Source: Lachnospiraceae bacterium
GTDB lineage: Bacteria; Bacillota; Clostridia; Lachnospirales; Lachnospiraceae
Assembly (NCBI GenBank): GCA_022791975.1
Contig: JAAWAC010000012.1
Location: 122,518-186,517 of the forward strand
DNA length: 64,000 nt
Direction: 5' to 3'
Both the position numbers and the translations under genes were made by a program. Every line of letters starts with the position of its first letter. Positions within the stretch are counted from its first letter, which is position 1. Of the stretch, positions 43,753-52,715 are shown one piece after another. The notes under the pieces were generated by a model that saw only the letters and a program-made list of their open reading frames with translations, was not told where the DNA came from and searched no databases.

Positions 43753-46101
43753 CTAAATGCAGCCGTGCTGCGTCCTTTCTATAATGTCGTTTTGTAGCAC
43801 CGCATCCAGAGTGGTAAACAACACGCTGAATCCTGCCACCCGAACCACCAGATCCCGGTAATTTTCCGGGTGCACCTGGGCATCCCGCAGAGTCTCACTG
43901 TCCACAATATTATATTGGACATGCTGGGCTCCCTGACGGAAAAAGGCATCGGTTAGGGCACACAGATTGGCAAGCCCCTCCTCCCCCTTCACAGCCAGGG
44001 GATGAAATTTCACGTTTAACAGGGCCCCGTTGGTGGCCTCCAAATGATTCAGCCTTGCCACAGAAAGCATGGACGCCGTAGGCCCTTTTTTATCCCGCCC
44101 CTGAGCCGGAGACACCCCACCGTCTGACACCAGCATGGCTCTGGTCCTTCCATCTGGCGTGGCTCCCAGACTTCCCACAAAGAGAGCATGGGCAGAAATA
44201 CTCTGGAGCCCTGGCTGGAAGCTGGCTCCCCGATAGCCACTGTACTCTTTAAACTGCCGACAGTAATCTTCCCCTGCCCGGCGGGTCATGGCGTCTGCCT
44301 CAGGATTGTCATTTCCAAACTTGGGTACATCATGCAAAAGCTCCAATCTCTCCCTCTCGTAGCCCTGAAAGTCTGCCAACAGCATCTGCCGAAGCTTATC
44401 CATGGTAAACTTTTTTTCCTCATAGACCTTTCGTTTTACAGCCAGCAAGGCGTCCCCCAGGTTGGCAAGCCCTACTGCGTTGGGGGAGGTATAGTTATAA
44501 TGGGCTCCCCCACAGCGCACATCCACGCCCTTTTCCAGGCAATCATCCACAAAGCAGGACACCAGAGGGGTGGGGCACATGGTGCTGTGTGCGTATTCCA
44601 CCGCATTTACCGCCGCCGCGTGAATCCCCATAATATAATCCTGCTGCTTTAGATAAGCCTGATAAAAGCTCTCAAAGTCGGCAAATTCCTCCCCGACCTC
44701 CAGTCCTACCTTCTGTTTCCTCACAGGGTCCACGCCATTGAATATAGTAATTTCCAGAATTTTACATAGATTTGTAAAGCCGGTGCTGTACATGCCTTCC
44801 ATCTTTCCCGCCACATGAGGCTCCACACAGCCTACCTCGCAGTAATTTCTGGCATCCTCCCGGCTGCACCCGATTTTCCGCAGAATAGGAATAATAACCT
44901 CATCATTAAAATAGGCTGGCATTCCGATTCCACTGCGGGCTACCTCTGCGGCTGCCCTTTTCAGTCCCTCATCCCAATCTTTATGCCACCGCACAGACAG
45001 GGAGGGCTGAGAAAGCTTAAGCTCCGCCGTCACCTTGCAGCACAGCAGCGACACCTCATTGGTCGCATCCCGGCCCTGGCTATCTGTTCCCCCCACAATC
45101 AAATTCTGAAACATGGGGTATCCCCCAAAGGCCAGAGAGCCAAGAGCATCCCGAAGCTTCCCAATCTCCGCAAATTTTACCCACAGGCATCCTAGAAGCT
45201 CCTCCAGCTCCTCCGGGCTCTTTCCTGCCTCCAAATCCTGCTTATAACAACGATATGTATACTGATCAAACCGCCCCGGCGACATACTGTGACCGTTGGA
45301 ATCTATTTGCAGACACAGGTGCAAAAACCAAAAGCTCTGCAAAGCCTCCTGGAAGGTTTCCGCCCGATAGCGGGGGACTCTTTTGCATACCCGGGCGATC
45401 TCCTCCAGCTCTTCCCTTCTCTTCCCCTGACTTTGCCTGCTCTGCTCCAAAGCCAGTTCTGCAAAACGGTCTGCAAAGAGGAGCATCCCGTTGCATACAA
45501 TTTGGCAGGCCTGATAAAACATATGGCGCTCCACATCCTCCGCTTTTTTGGGAGAGCACTGCTCCATCCGCTCCCGAATCTCATCCAGGATTCCGGTTAG
45601 GCCATATTCTATCAGTCTCTCGTAATTCACACTGATATGTCCCAGCCCGCAGGACAGGGGGGAGAGGAGAAAGGCCTGACTGTCCATGGCCTCCCGGGCC
45701 CCCGGTGGCAGAATCGCCAAGGCCCGATCCTTGGTGGTGCGCCCCCGCCACTTGGGAAGCAGCTCCCGCAGGATCTCCTGATTCTCCTTAGAGATGAAAT
45801 AGCGGCCAGCCTCCCGCTTATCAAAGCTGTCCAGTTCCTTCATAATCCAGTCTACAGAATACTCCGGATAAATGGGGCTCCCCTTGGGCATCCTGGCCTG
45901 ATTCCCCACGATCCGCTCATCCTCCCCAATGTAGATGGTCATTTCTCTCATAAGCTTTTCAAAGGTACGGGCCCGCAGAAGAGGCGCCGGCAGATCCCGA
46001 AATTCCTCATAAGCCTTTGTCACAAGAACCGCCCGTTCACTGCAAATCTCCGGCTGCTGATTCAAATTTTTCATCCGCAATCTGGAAACTCGTTCTTTCA
46101 T
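43753..46101 (-). CDS. Glycyl radical enzyme (propanediol/glycerol dehydratase or C-S lyase type)
   Basis: 782 aa from MKERVSRLR (AAGGAGGG 10 nt upstream). Active-site thiyl cysteine C425 with general-base E427 (GCVEPHV), substrate-pocket stretch SNGHSMSPGRFDQY, and the C-terminal glycyl radical loop RVAGFSVLFTTLDAVLQNDIIER with G757. It carries out radical elimination (water, amine or sulfite). The exact substrate is not assignable by eye. The linked TRAP transporter argues for an anion such as a hydroxy-sulfonate, amino acid derivative or carboxylate rather than a neutral polyol. Confidence 0.9.
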   Translation of the reverse strand: MKERVSRLRMKNLNQQPEICSERAVLVTKAYEEFRDLPAPLLRARTFEKLMREMTIYIGEDERIVGNQARMPKGSPIYPEYSVDWIMKELDSFDKREAGRYFISKENQEILRELLPKWRGRTTKDRALAILPPGAREAMDSQAFLLSPLSCGLGHISVNYERLIEYGLTGILDEIRERMEQCSPKKAEDVERHMFYQACQIVCNGMLLFADRFAELALEQSRQSQGKRREELEEIARVCKRVPRYRAETFQEALQSFWFLHLCLQIDSNGHSMSPGRFDQYTYRCYKQDLEAGKSPEELEELLGCLWVKFAEIGKLRDALGSLAFGGYPMFQNLIVGGTDSQGRDATNEVSLLCCKVTAELKLSQPSLSVRWHKDWDEGLKRAAAEVARSGIGMPAYFNDEVIIPILRKIGCSREDARNYCEVGCVEPHVAGKMEGMYSTGFTNLCKILEITIFNGVDPVRKQKVGLEVGEEFADFESFYQAYLKQQDYIMGIHAAAVNAVEYAHSTMCPTPLVSCFVDDCLEKGVDVRCGGAHYNYTSPNAVGLANLGDALLAVKRKVYEEKKFTMDKLRQMLLADFQGYERERLELLHDVPKFGNDNPEADAMTRRAGEDYCRQFKEYSGYRGASFQPGLQSISAHALFVGSLGATPDGRTRAMLVSDGGVSPAQGRDKKGPTASMLSVARLNHLEATNGALLNVKFHPLAVKGEEGLANLCALTDAFFRQGAQHVQYNIVDSETLRDAQVHPENYRDLVVRVAGFSVLFTTLDAVLQNDIIERTQHGCI

Positions 46102-46225
46102 AATTATTCTTCCCTCCTTATGACTCCCAAAATCAAATACTAGGAGATTCCAAAAGTGCACCCTGATCTCTGGTTTCCAGTATACAAATTTTTGATTTTT
46201 TGAAAATTGTCAAATTCTTTTTCCC

Positions 46226-46261
46226 ATGAACGGTTTCTTAAAAATCCAAAAAACAGTTCAT
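46226..46261 (-). promoter_or_regulatory. Inverted-repeat operator candidate before the glycyl radical operon
   Basis: ATGAACGGTT (46226-46235) and AACAGTTCAT (46252-46261) form a 9/10 inverted repeat with 16-nt spacer, upstream of a TTGACA (46213-46208) and TATACT (46185-46180) that are too far apart (22 bp) for an unaided promoter. This fits an activator-dependent promoter used by the AraC regulator encoded next to it. Confidence 0.4.
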
Positions 46262-46304
46262 CCCCAGACCTTTTTTCTAGAAAATTGTTCCACGGGACAC
46301 AAAA

Positions 46305-46346
46305 AAATCAGGGTCTTGGACTTCCCTGTCTCCAATACCCTGATTT
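46305..46346 (-). terminator. Terminator of the AraC-type regulator gene
   Basis: 10-bp stem (46305-46314 with 46337-46346), 22-nt loop, followed on the minus strand by TTTTTTT. It lies 60 bp past the regulator stop and separates it from the glycyl radical operon. Confidence 0.75.
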
Positions 46347-46405
46347 ATGTAATGTATTGTATACAATTTTAATATAAGCTATATTTCCAATTCCGCTTTC
46401 GCAAA

Positions 46406-48703
46406 TCAGCGATGTTCTCTGGATGATTCCTCCAGCCGCTGCTCCCGGTATTTACTGGGAGTCCTTCCGGTAACTCTCTTAAAGACCCGGTTGAAATTCT
46501 GCGCTGTGTTGAACCCTGTCTTATATCCGATTTCTTTGATGCTGATGGTGGTATTCAGCAGAAGATGGATGGCCACATTGATCCGATACTCGTTGATATA
46601 GGACACCAGATTTTCCCCGGTACAGGTGGCAAACAAATTGGAGAGATAGGAAGCATTGATGCCAATGCTTTCCGCAATCAACTGAATTGACAGGTCTCCT
46701 CTGTCATAATTCTCATCAATATACTCCCTGGCCTTAGCCACAATCCGATTCTGCCTGCGCAGGGACTGGGTGCGGATAAATGCAAATTGCTGCCCCAAAA
46801 CCTGCTCTCCATAACCGGCCAGCTCCTCCTCGTCTGTAAGCTTCTGGAGCTTTCGGTAAATTTCCTGGTATTCCTCGGTAGAAAAGCAATTCTGCTCCCC
46901 ATAAAACTGCATGGATTTCTCCACCAGATGATCCAGTAATTGCTCGTAATAATATTTCCGGAAGGAAAAATCCACCTCTCTCTCCCGAAATTCCGCCAGT
47001 ATCTTTTTAAGCTGATCCTCCGCCTCCCCCATATGGCTTTTGCTGAGATGATCCGACAGCTGGGTGAGCTGCTGCAAAAAATAATCCTGCACTGTATCCC
47101 CAAAGACAGGCTCCGGAGTTCCGTCATTCTGAAAATAGATCTGTCGGCGCAGATGGTCGCTGGCCTCCTCATAGGACAGTGGCATATCTTTCAGGCTGCG
47201 ACAAACCCTTCCACTGGCCACAGTTACCTCCACCTTTCGCATGCGCAGCATCTGCCTCATCTGTTCCTCAAAATACAGCTGGACCGAATTGATCCTTGCC
47301 ACAGAATACTCCCGGGGATACTGCATAACCAGGATTATGGTATCATTTCTCTGCATGTGCAAAAGCTGCCCCTCCTCCCTGGGAAACAGCTCTGCAATAC
47401 CTTGCTCCAAATCCCGCATGCTCAAATAGGAGGCCATATCCTCCCTCTCATCCAAATCCAAAAAGCAGATCAGCATCACCCGGTAATTGGCCTGCACCTG
47501 AAACTCACTGCGGATATCCCGCAGCCTCTGCTCCAGCTGTAGCTCCGTGTACTCGCTTCCATGGATCATAGAGAGAAACAGCTTCCGCTCCAGATCCGGA
47601 CGGATATCCAACAAGAGAACATCTGCCTTTTCCTTATCCTGGAGTATCTCTGTGTATGCCTGATGTAAAAATCCAATTTCATTGTTCTTATCCCCCTGAA
47701 ACCCCGGGGAAAGGATTTTGCCGTTTCCCTGGGAAAAGTGCTTGGTCAGCCGGGAAATGGGTGCATAGATTTTTTCTGCCACCACCAAAGCAAAGATCAA
47801 GCTAGCCAGGGTAGCCACCACCAGGAAGGGAAGAATCTGCCTCAGGTAAAAAATCCATCCATTCCCCTCATAAGCCTCTGGGTACATCTCATAGCTCCAG
47901 CCAGTGTAGGAGGAGGCATGGATGATGCTTTGGCCTCTGTTGGGAAGATTCCAACTCTTCTCATTGGAAAAAATGTTCTCCCCTCTCCAATCCAGGGTTA
48001 TCAAGCCGCAATTTGCCGCTGAAATCTCCTCCATGGCATCCTGAAACAGGTATTCTACATTAAGCTTTGCAATCAGCTTGGACAAAAAAGGGCCATCCTT
48101 TGACTGGAGAGACTCAAAAACCACATACATGGCTCCCTCCCGAGACACAAGCATGGAGCGATTTTTAGCTGTATTACGTATTACAACTATATCCTCCCCG
48201 TCCTCTGTCTCCCTGAGAATCCCGTCCAAAGCTCCCTCATAGGAATACTCCGAAAGGCTCATAACAGTCCCATCTGCGCAGAGCACCGTCTCATTTGTCC
48301 TCTCATAAAGCCACACTCCGCTGATAAACTGATTATTTCGGCGAATTTCTTTCAGGAAGGAAACCACATTCCGGTTGCGCTCATCATAAGTAAGCCCTGG
48401 TCGGATGGCTGCATCCACCACATATTTATTGTTTCCTGCCACAAATAAAATCTGCTCCAGAAAAAAGAGGGAGTTGTCCATCTGGTTTACCGCCCGGATC
48501 AGCATCTGCTCATTTGCCTGGTCATACTGCTCTCTGGCTCCCGATTCAATAACTTTGGATATATACAGAGAAAAGGATACAATCAGCACAATCACCATAA
48601 ACAGAATCAGCGCAAAGAAACGATAAAATATGGAGTACCTGCGAAAATAGGCAATCATCTCCAATTCCTTTAACAGTCCTCTTTTTCCCTTTTTCTTTTC
48701 CAT
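46406..48703 (-). CDS. Membrane-anchored AraC family regulator (sensor-HTH)
   Basis: 765 aa from MEKKKGKRG (GGGAGG 7 nt upstream). One membrane helix (~32-52), a large extracellular sensor region (~53-290, Cache-like), and a second helix (~292-315, FLVVATLASLIFALVVAEKIY). A cytoplasmic linker follows, then a C-terminal double HTH (INASYLSNLFATCTGENLVSYI; FNTAQNFNRVFKRVTGRTPSKYRE). This one-component architecture is frequent for regulators of carbohydrate and small-molecule uptake in Lachnospiraceae. Likely activates the adjacent glycyl radical/TRAP operon in response to an extracellular ligand. Confidence 0.9.
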   Translation of the reverse strand: MEKKKGKRGLLKELEMIAYFRRYSIFYRFFALILFMVIVLIVSFSLYISKVIESGAREQYDQANEQMLIRAVNQMDNSLFFLEQILFVAGNNKYVVDAAIRPGLTYDERNRNVVSFLKEIRRNNQFISGVWLYERTNETVLCADGTVMSLSEYSYEGALDGILRETEDGEDIVVIRNTAKNRSMLVSREGAMYVVFESLQSKDGPFLSKLIAKLNVEYLFQDAMEEISAANCGLITLDWRGENIFSNEKSWNLPNRGQSIIHASSYTGWSYEMYPEAYEGNGWIFYLRQILPFLVVATLASLIFALVVAEKIYAPISRLTKHFSQGNGKILSPGFQGDKNNEIGFLHQAYTEILQDKEKADVLLLDIRPDLERKLFLSMIHGSEYTELQLEQRLRDIRSEFQVQANYRVMLICFLDLDEREDMASYLSMRDLEQGIAELFPREEGQLLHMQRNDTIILVMQYPREYSVARINSVQLYFEEQMRQMLRMRKVEVTVASGRVCRSLKDMPLSYEEASDHLRRQIYFQNDGTPEPVFGDTVQDYFLQQLTQLSDHLSKSHMGEAEDQLKKILAEFREREVDFSFRKYYYEQLLDHLVEKSMQFYGEQNCFSTEEYQEIYRKLQKLTDEEELAGYGEQVLGQQFAFIRTQSLRRQNRIVAKAREYIDENYDRGDLSIQLIAESIGINASYLSNLFATCTGENLVSYINEYRINVAIHLLLNTTISIKEIGYKTGFNTAQNFNRVFKRVTGRTPSKYREQRLEESSREHR

Positions 48704-48736
48704 CTCCCATCCTCCCAAGTCCTCCATGGACAAGAA

Positions 48737-48777
48737 GCACCCGCCCTGACAAAATTTCTTCTGTCAGATTCGGGTGC
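48737..48777 (-). terminator. Terminator of the GH18 protein gene
   Basis: Outer stem GCACCCG/CGGGTGC (48737-48743, 48771-48777) and inner stem CTGAC/GTCAG (48746-48750, 48763-48767). 25 bp past the stop codon; weak T content follows. Confidence 0.55.
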
Positions 48778-48801
48778 ATCTGTTTCCTTGTGTGGTCTTG
48801 C

Positions 48802-50592
48802 TTAATTCACATATTTCAAAATTATATCCCAGATACTGGACCGCTCAAATCCCAACTTCCAGGCGGCAATCCCGGCCAGCTGATACTCTTTGATAAGCTT
48901 GGCCTTCTCTTCGATGGAGCGCTCATCCTCCAGCCAAATCTGGTAGATATCCCCCTCAATCTCATACTCGGCATAATACTGTCCATGCTCCTCGGACCAG
49001 TTCTTCTCTGCGCCGTTATTGCTCACATATTTGTCAGCGCCATCCATGCCCACCTCAGCCTCACAGACTGCCAGATAGCCATCCACAGCACCCTCCTCCA
49101 CAGAGGGAGACACCTTCCAGACACGGGTGTAAAAGGGTACCGCATTGATAATCTTTTCCGCTGGCACCTCCTGCAAGGTGTTTTCTATTCCCTGACGCAC
49201 AAAGCCGATGGAGGCCACGGAGCCGGCTGTATTGGAACCCTTGGGGGTCTCATCATAGCCCATAATTATCACATAATCTGCAAACACTCCCTGCTCCGCC
49301 CGGTTATAGTACCGGTTGTATTCCGCAGGCACATAATTGTCCACGGAGAGCACAATTCCATTGACCCGACACATAATGGACAGCTCCCGGATAAACTCCA
49401 CATAAGCCCGACCAATATCCACGCTGATATACTCCATGTCCAGGTTGATGCCGTCCAGATCATACTGGATAGCCTGGGCAATAAGATTGTTTACCAGCCG
49501 CTGGCGGTTGGTGGTTTTGGTGAAAATCTCCGCGTGACTGATGGTATCCTTATAGGTAATGTCCTCCACCAGTCCCCATACCTCGATGCCATTCTGATGG
49601 CAGTGATTTACATATTCCTGGCTGGCCAGAGATTCAATGCCCCCCTCACTGTCCTTCAGGTAGAACCAGGTGGGTGAAATGGTATTGAGCCCTTTGGCAT
49701 CCGCCAGCACCCGGTAAATATTTTCGTTAGCTGAGGCGTTTGTCACCTGATGCCAGGCCATATTGATGGAATATTCCTTGGAAATATTGGTGTACACGGG
49801 TTCCTCAAAATCGGAAGTCCGAGTCTCCTCCTTGGGCTCCGCAGAGATCCGTTTCTTCTGCACATATCCGATAAAACCGTCCTCTGTGCGAACGCGGGTC
49901 CAGCCCTCAACCTCCTCGATTTCCTCCATTACATACAGCTTGGAGCCCTTGGTTACCTCTGTCAAAATGGGACGCTTAATATCCGCTCTGTCCCGTACCT
50001 GGGTGTCCTTCTTCACCTCCACCGTTTTCATAGTGCCATACTCTGTGTCAATGTACACCCGATGTACAGGCTCATCATAATAGGTAACGTCCATGGCCGT
50101 ATAATTTTTTATATACCGAAGAGCCACGTAGGCGGTCTCCCCGTCCAGACGCACTGGCGCATAGGACTCACTTCGCTTTTCCTTTCCCACTGTGTACTCA
50201 TTATTCCCGGCCGCTGCTGTAACCAGCTCCGTGGGCAGGGCATACAACAGAATATTTTCCTGGGAATCCCAATAAAACCGGGAGTTTAAATTCTGATAGA
50301 GGAACTCTGTATCCACGTAAACCTCTCCGTCGATAAGTTTTCCCTTTGCCTCCAGCAGCTCATCATTCAACAGAATGGCCACCTGATCTTCTCCGCCCAC
50401 AGAATAATAATTCCGGTAATCCGCAATTTCCTTGGACGGACTATATTTTTCAATGAAAAAACTGATGATCATAATCACTGCAATCAGCAGAATTAAAACC
50501 ACTGCCGCGAAAAAGGGCATCAGCCTTTTCAATCGTTGTCTTTTTTTTCTTCTTGCTCTCGATCTCGCTCTTGATCTCGCTCTCTGCGCCAT
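48802..50592 (-). CDS. Membrane-anchored GH18 family protein with SH3 domain
   Basis: 596 aa. Very basic Arg/Ser N-terminus (RARSRARSRARRKKRQR), one membrane anchor (~26-48), then a region with copper-amine-oxidase-N-like repeats, an SH3b domain (~195-250: TQVRDRADIKRPILTEVTKGSKLYV...GWTRVRTEDGFIGYV), and a GH18 barrel (~270-596) with intact catalytic DGINLDMEY (DxxDxDxE type). Related proteins include spore-cortex and cell-wall glucosaminidases (YaaH/CwlX-like). It probably hydrolyses or binds peptidoglycan outside the membrane. AGGAGG 7 nt before the ATG. Confidence 0.88.
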   Translation of the reverse strand: MAQRARSRARSRARRKKRQRLKRLMPFFAAVVLILLIAVIMIISFFIEKYSPSKEIADYRNYYSVGGEDQVAILLNDELLEAKGKLIDGEVYVDTEFLYQNLNSRFYWDSQENILLYALPTELVTAAAGNNEYTVGKEKRSESYAPVRLDGETAYVALRYIKNYTAMDVTYYDEPVHRVYIDTEYGTMKTVEVKKDTQVRDRADIKRPILTEVTKGSKLYVMEEIEEVEGWTRVRTEDGFIGYVQKKRISAEPKEETRTSDFEEPVYTNISKEYSINMAWHQVTNASANENIYRVLADAKGLNTISPTWFYLKDSEGGIESLASQEYVNHCHQNGIEVWGLVEDITYKDTISHAEIFTKTTNRQRLVNNLIAQAIQYDLDGINLDMEYISVDIGRAYVEFIRELSIMCRVNGIVLSVDNYVPAEYNRYYNRAEQGVFADYVIIMGYDETPKGSNTAGSVASIGFVRQGIENTLQEVPAEKIINAVPFYTRVWKVSPSVEEGAVDGYLAVCEAEVGMDGADKYVSNNGAEKNWSEEHGQYYAEYEIEGDIYQIWLEDERSIEEKAKLIKEYQLAGIAAWKLGFERSSIWDIILKYVN

Positions 50593-50640
50593 CTTTGCAC
50601 CTCCTGTCCTATACCATTTTAACAGAAAACGCGGGTCCCG

Positions 50641-50869
50641 TCACCACCCATTTCGACTTTTTTCGACTTTTATGTCTGCGCTCTCCCAGGACTGGATGAA
50701 TTTCCCTGTAAATATTTTCCAGTTATCTCCATACTCCCACCGTTGTTTTTGCGTCTGACGCAGAGGGGCCTTTGTCATCTGCTCTTCTTTCACAGCGGGA
50801 ATATGGGAAATCTGGTCCTTACCAAAAGGAGTTCCGTGATATAGCTTGTCAGAAAAAAACAGTATTCAT
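50641..50869 (-). pseudogene. Small 75-codon gene broken by a +1 frameshift in a T7 run
   Basis: Minus-strand ATG at 50869 reads MNTVFF and stops at once. Removing one T from the seven-T run (50853-50859) gives MNTVFSDKLYHGTPFGKDQISHIPAVKEEQ... to a stop at 50641 (75 aa, charged, soluble). TATAAT (51029-51024) with TTGCAA 18 bp upstream could drive it. Not recognised. It may be a pseudogene, a phase-variable gene, or a sequencing error. The remaining 50593-51115 holds no other gene I can support. Confidence 0.35.
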
Positions 50870-51115
50870 ACAATTTCCTGGTGAAAATTTCTTTACTAAA
50901 AATCGGAATGATCCGCCGATCTGGCGTAGAACCTTTGAATTTTAGAAGAAAACAGGCTTACACAAAAACCTTTTCCCAACCCTCCTTCCCCTTTGGTCTC
51001 TCCTATTTCTTCTGACATCTTGTATTATACAGGAGGCGGAAGGCAAATTGCAAGCAATCTAAAAATTTCAGAATTGGTTCATACTTTTTTAATAGAAATT
51101 GGCAGTTTTGCCATA

Positions 51116-51144
51116 TTGACTTTCCATAAATTTAAGGTTATACT
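51116..51144 (+). promoter_or_regulatory. Promoter of mecA
   Basis: TTGACT (51116-51121), 17-bp spacer, TATACT (51139-51144); about 60 bp before the start codon. Confidence 0.75.
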
Positions 51145-51206
51145 CCTATAATTAGAGATTGTATATCTTCCCTTAATTGTATATAATATATACAGGAAGT
51201 GATTAT

Positions 51207-51950
51207 ATGAGAATTGAGAAATTAAACGACAACCAAATACGCTGTACTCTCACAAAGGCAGATCTGGCAGACCGCCAGCTTCAGCTCAGCGAGCTTGCCT
51301 ACGGTTCTGAAAAGGCCAAAAATCTTTTCCGGGACATGATGGAGCAGGCTTCTCTGGATTTTGGTTTTGAAGCGGATAATACACCCCTGATGATTGAAGC
51401 CATTCCTCTTCCCAATGAGTGCATTGTGCTGATCATCACCAAGGTGGAAGACCCGGAGGAGCTGGACACTCGCTTTGCCAAATTTGCCCCCTCTACAGAT
51501 GCCTCCTCCGACAGCCTGTCTGAGGAAAATTCCCATTTGCCTGAGGGTGCCGACAATATTCTGGACATGTTCCGCAAGCTTTTGGACCATCATCTGAAAA
51601 ATGCAAAGGAGAATCCGGAGGATTCCAAGGAAGCGGTTGCCCTCACGGAGGATCTGGATCTCACAAGGTCCTATCATTTTGACTCCATGGACACCCTTAT
51701 TGAGGCCGCCCATATCTTAAAGGATTTTTATAGCGGAAGCAATTCCCTTTACAAGAATGAGGCAAAAGCCGGATATCGGCTGATTGTTCGCAAGTCCTCC
51801 CACAGTCCGGAGGAGTTCAACAAGATCACCAATATTCTCTCCGAATATGGCTCCGGAGAAAAATACATCCCCACCAGTGAGGCATATCTGGAGGAACGGG
51901 GAGCCCTGATTATTCGGGATGAAGCCTTGCAGCGGCTTGCTCTTTTGTAG
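51207..51950 (+). CDS. mecA: MecA-type adaptor protein
   Basis: 247 aa from MRIEKLNDNQIRCTLTKADL, the unmistakable MecA beginning (AGGAAGTG upstream; ten earlier in-frame codons are open). The N-terminal substrate-binding domain and a C-terminal ClpC-binding domain (~150-247) are joined by an acidic linker. MecA targets proteins such as competence or sporulation regulators to ClpC/ClpP. Monocistronic, with a strong terminator downstream. Confidence 0.92.
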   Translation: MRIEKLNDNQIRCTLTKADLADRQLQLSELAYGSEKAKNLFRDMMEQASLDFGFEADNTPLMIEAIPLPNECIVLIITKVEDPEELDTRFAKFAPSTDASSDSLSEENSHLPEGADNILDMFRKLLDHHLKNAKENPEDSKEAVALTEDLDLTRSYHFDSMDTLIEAAHILKDFYSGSNSLYKNEAKAGYRLIVRKSSHSPEEFNKITNILSEYGSGEKYIPTSEAYLEERGALIIRDEALQRLALL

Positions 51951-52018
51951 AGCAGGGCAGTTCTCTTTCCCTGGAATGCAGTCCGTTGCAGGCAGACATT
52001 TCAAAGATGCAAATCAGC

Positions 52019-52049
52019 TACGGCCGACAGTTAGAAACTGTCGGCCGTA
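52019..52049 (+). terminator. Intrinsic terminator after mecA
   Basis: Perfect 14-bp stem (52019-52032 with 52036-52049), 3-nt loop, followed by TTTAT. It also serves the convergent DUF1858 gene. Confidence 0.88.
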
Positions 52050-52070
52050 TTTATATCCGCTGATGCATGT

Positions 52071-52283
52071 TTATTTGCCTTCTCCTGCTTCCAGGAAATT
52101 GTTAAGCCTTGCCACCAATACATCCGGGTCCATTCCATGAACCATGGCAGCCTCCTCCAGGGATTCAAACTGATGAGATGGGCAGCCTACACAGTGCATC
52201 CCCTCCCGCATAAGAATCCCGGCCATATTCTCATCCACCTGAAGAATCTGACCCATAAGCATGTCCTTGGTAATCTTTGCCAT
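52071..52283 (-). CDS. DUF1858 domain protein (hybrid-cluster-associated disulfide protein)
   Basis: 70 aa. [46 protein letters not shown] matches the DUF1858/TIGR03980 family, small proteins with a CxxC pair often encoded near hybrid-cluster (prismane) proteins. A redox or metal role is presumed. It is divergent from the ferredoxin gene with ~215 bp between, so a shared redox theme is possible. Confidence 0.88.
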   Translation of the reverse strand: MAKITKDMLMGQILQVDENMAGILMREGMHCVGCPSHQFESLEEAAMVHGMDPDVLVARLNNFLEAGEGK

Positions 52284-52498
52284 AACACGGCACCTCCTTA
52301 TTGTCTCACCGGCATCTGCACGGTTTTTTCTTCTTTGCTCTCATGCAAGGTTTATTATAATCGAATTCCGACTATTTTACAAGGAATTATAGATAGAAAT
52401 TTCTAAATTTTTCACTTGTATAATGAGACTGTTTATATTAAAATAGAGCCAAGGTCAAACAAGGACCACCACCAGAATGTAAAAGGAGGATATGAACA

Positions 52499-52669
52499 AT
52501 GGCATATGTAATTAGCGATGATTGCGTGAGCTGCGGTGCTTGTGCAGAGGTATGTCCCGCAGAGGCTATCAGCGAGGGTGATGGAAAGTATGTTATCGAT
52601 GCAGACGCTTGCTTAGATTGCGGTACCTGCGAAGCAGAATGCCCCAACGAAGCAATCAGTGCAGAATAA
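52499..52669 (+). CDS. 2[4Fe-4S] ferredoxin
   Basis: 56 aa beginning MAYVISDDCVSCGACAEVCP and with a second CLDCGTCEAECP: two CxxCxxCxxxCP cluster motifs, the clostridial-type low-potential electron carrier. AGGAGG about 10 nt upstream. Serves hydrogenases, pyruvate:ferredoxin oxidoreductase and radical SAM activases. Monocistronic, with TATAAT at 52419-52424 but no clear -35. Confidence 0.96.
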   Translation: MAYVISDDCVSCGACAEVCPAEAISEGDGKYVIDADACLDCGTCEAECPNEAISAE

Positions 52670-52682
52670 GAGACAAAATTGT

Positions 52683-52715
52683 AAAAGAGACAGGCCTATA
52701 CGGTCTGTCTCTTTT
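52683..52715. terminator. Bidirectional terminator (ferredoxin / MerR)
   Basis: 11-bp stem AAAAGAGACAG (52683-52693) / CTGTCTCTTTT (52705-52715), with T-rich flanks on both strands. It overlaps the last codons of the convergent MerR gene. Confidence 0.8.
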
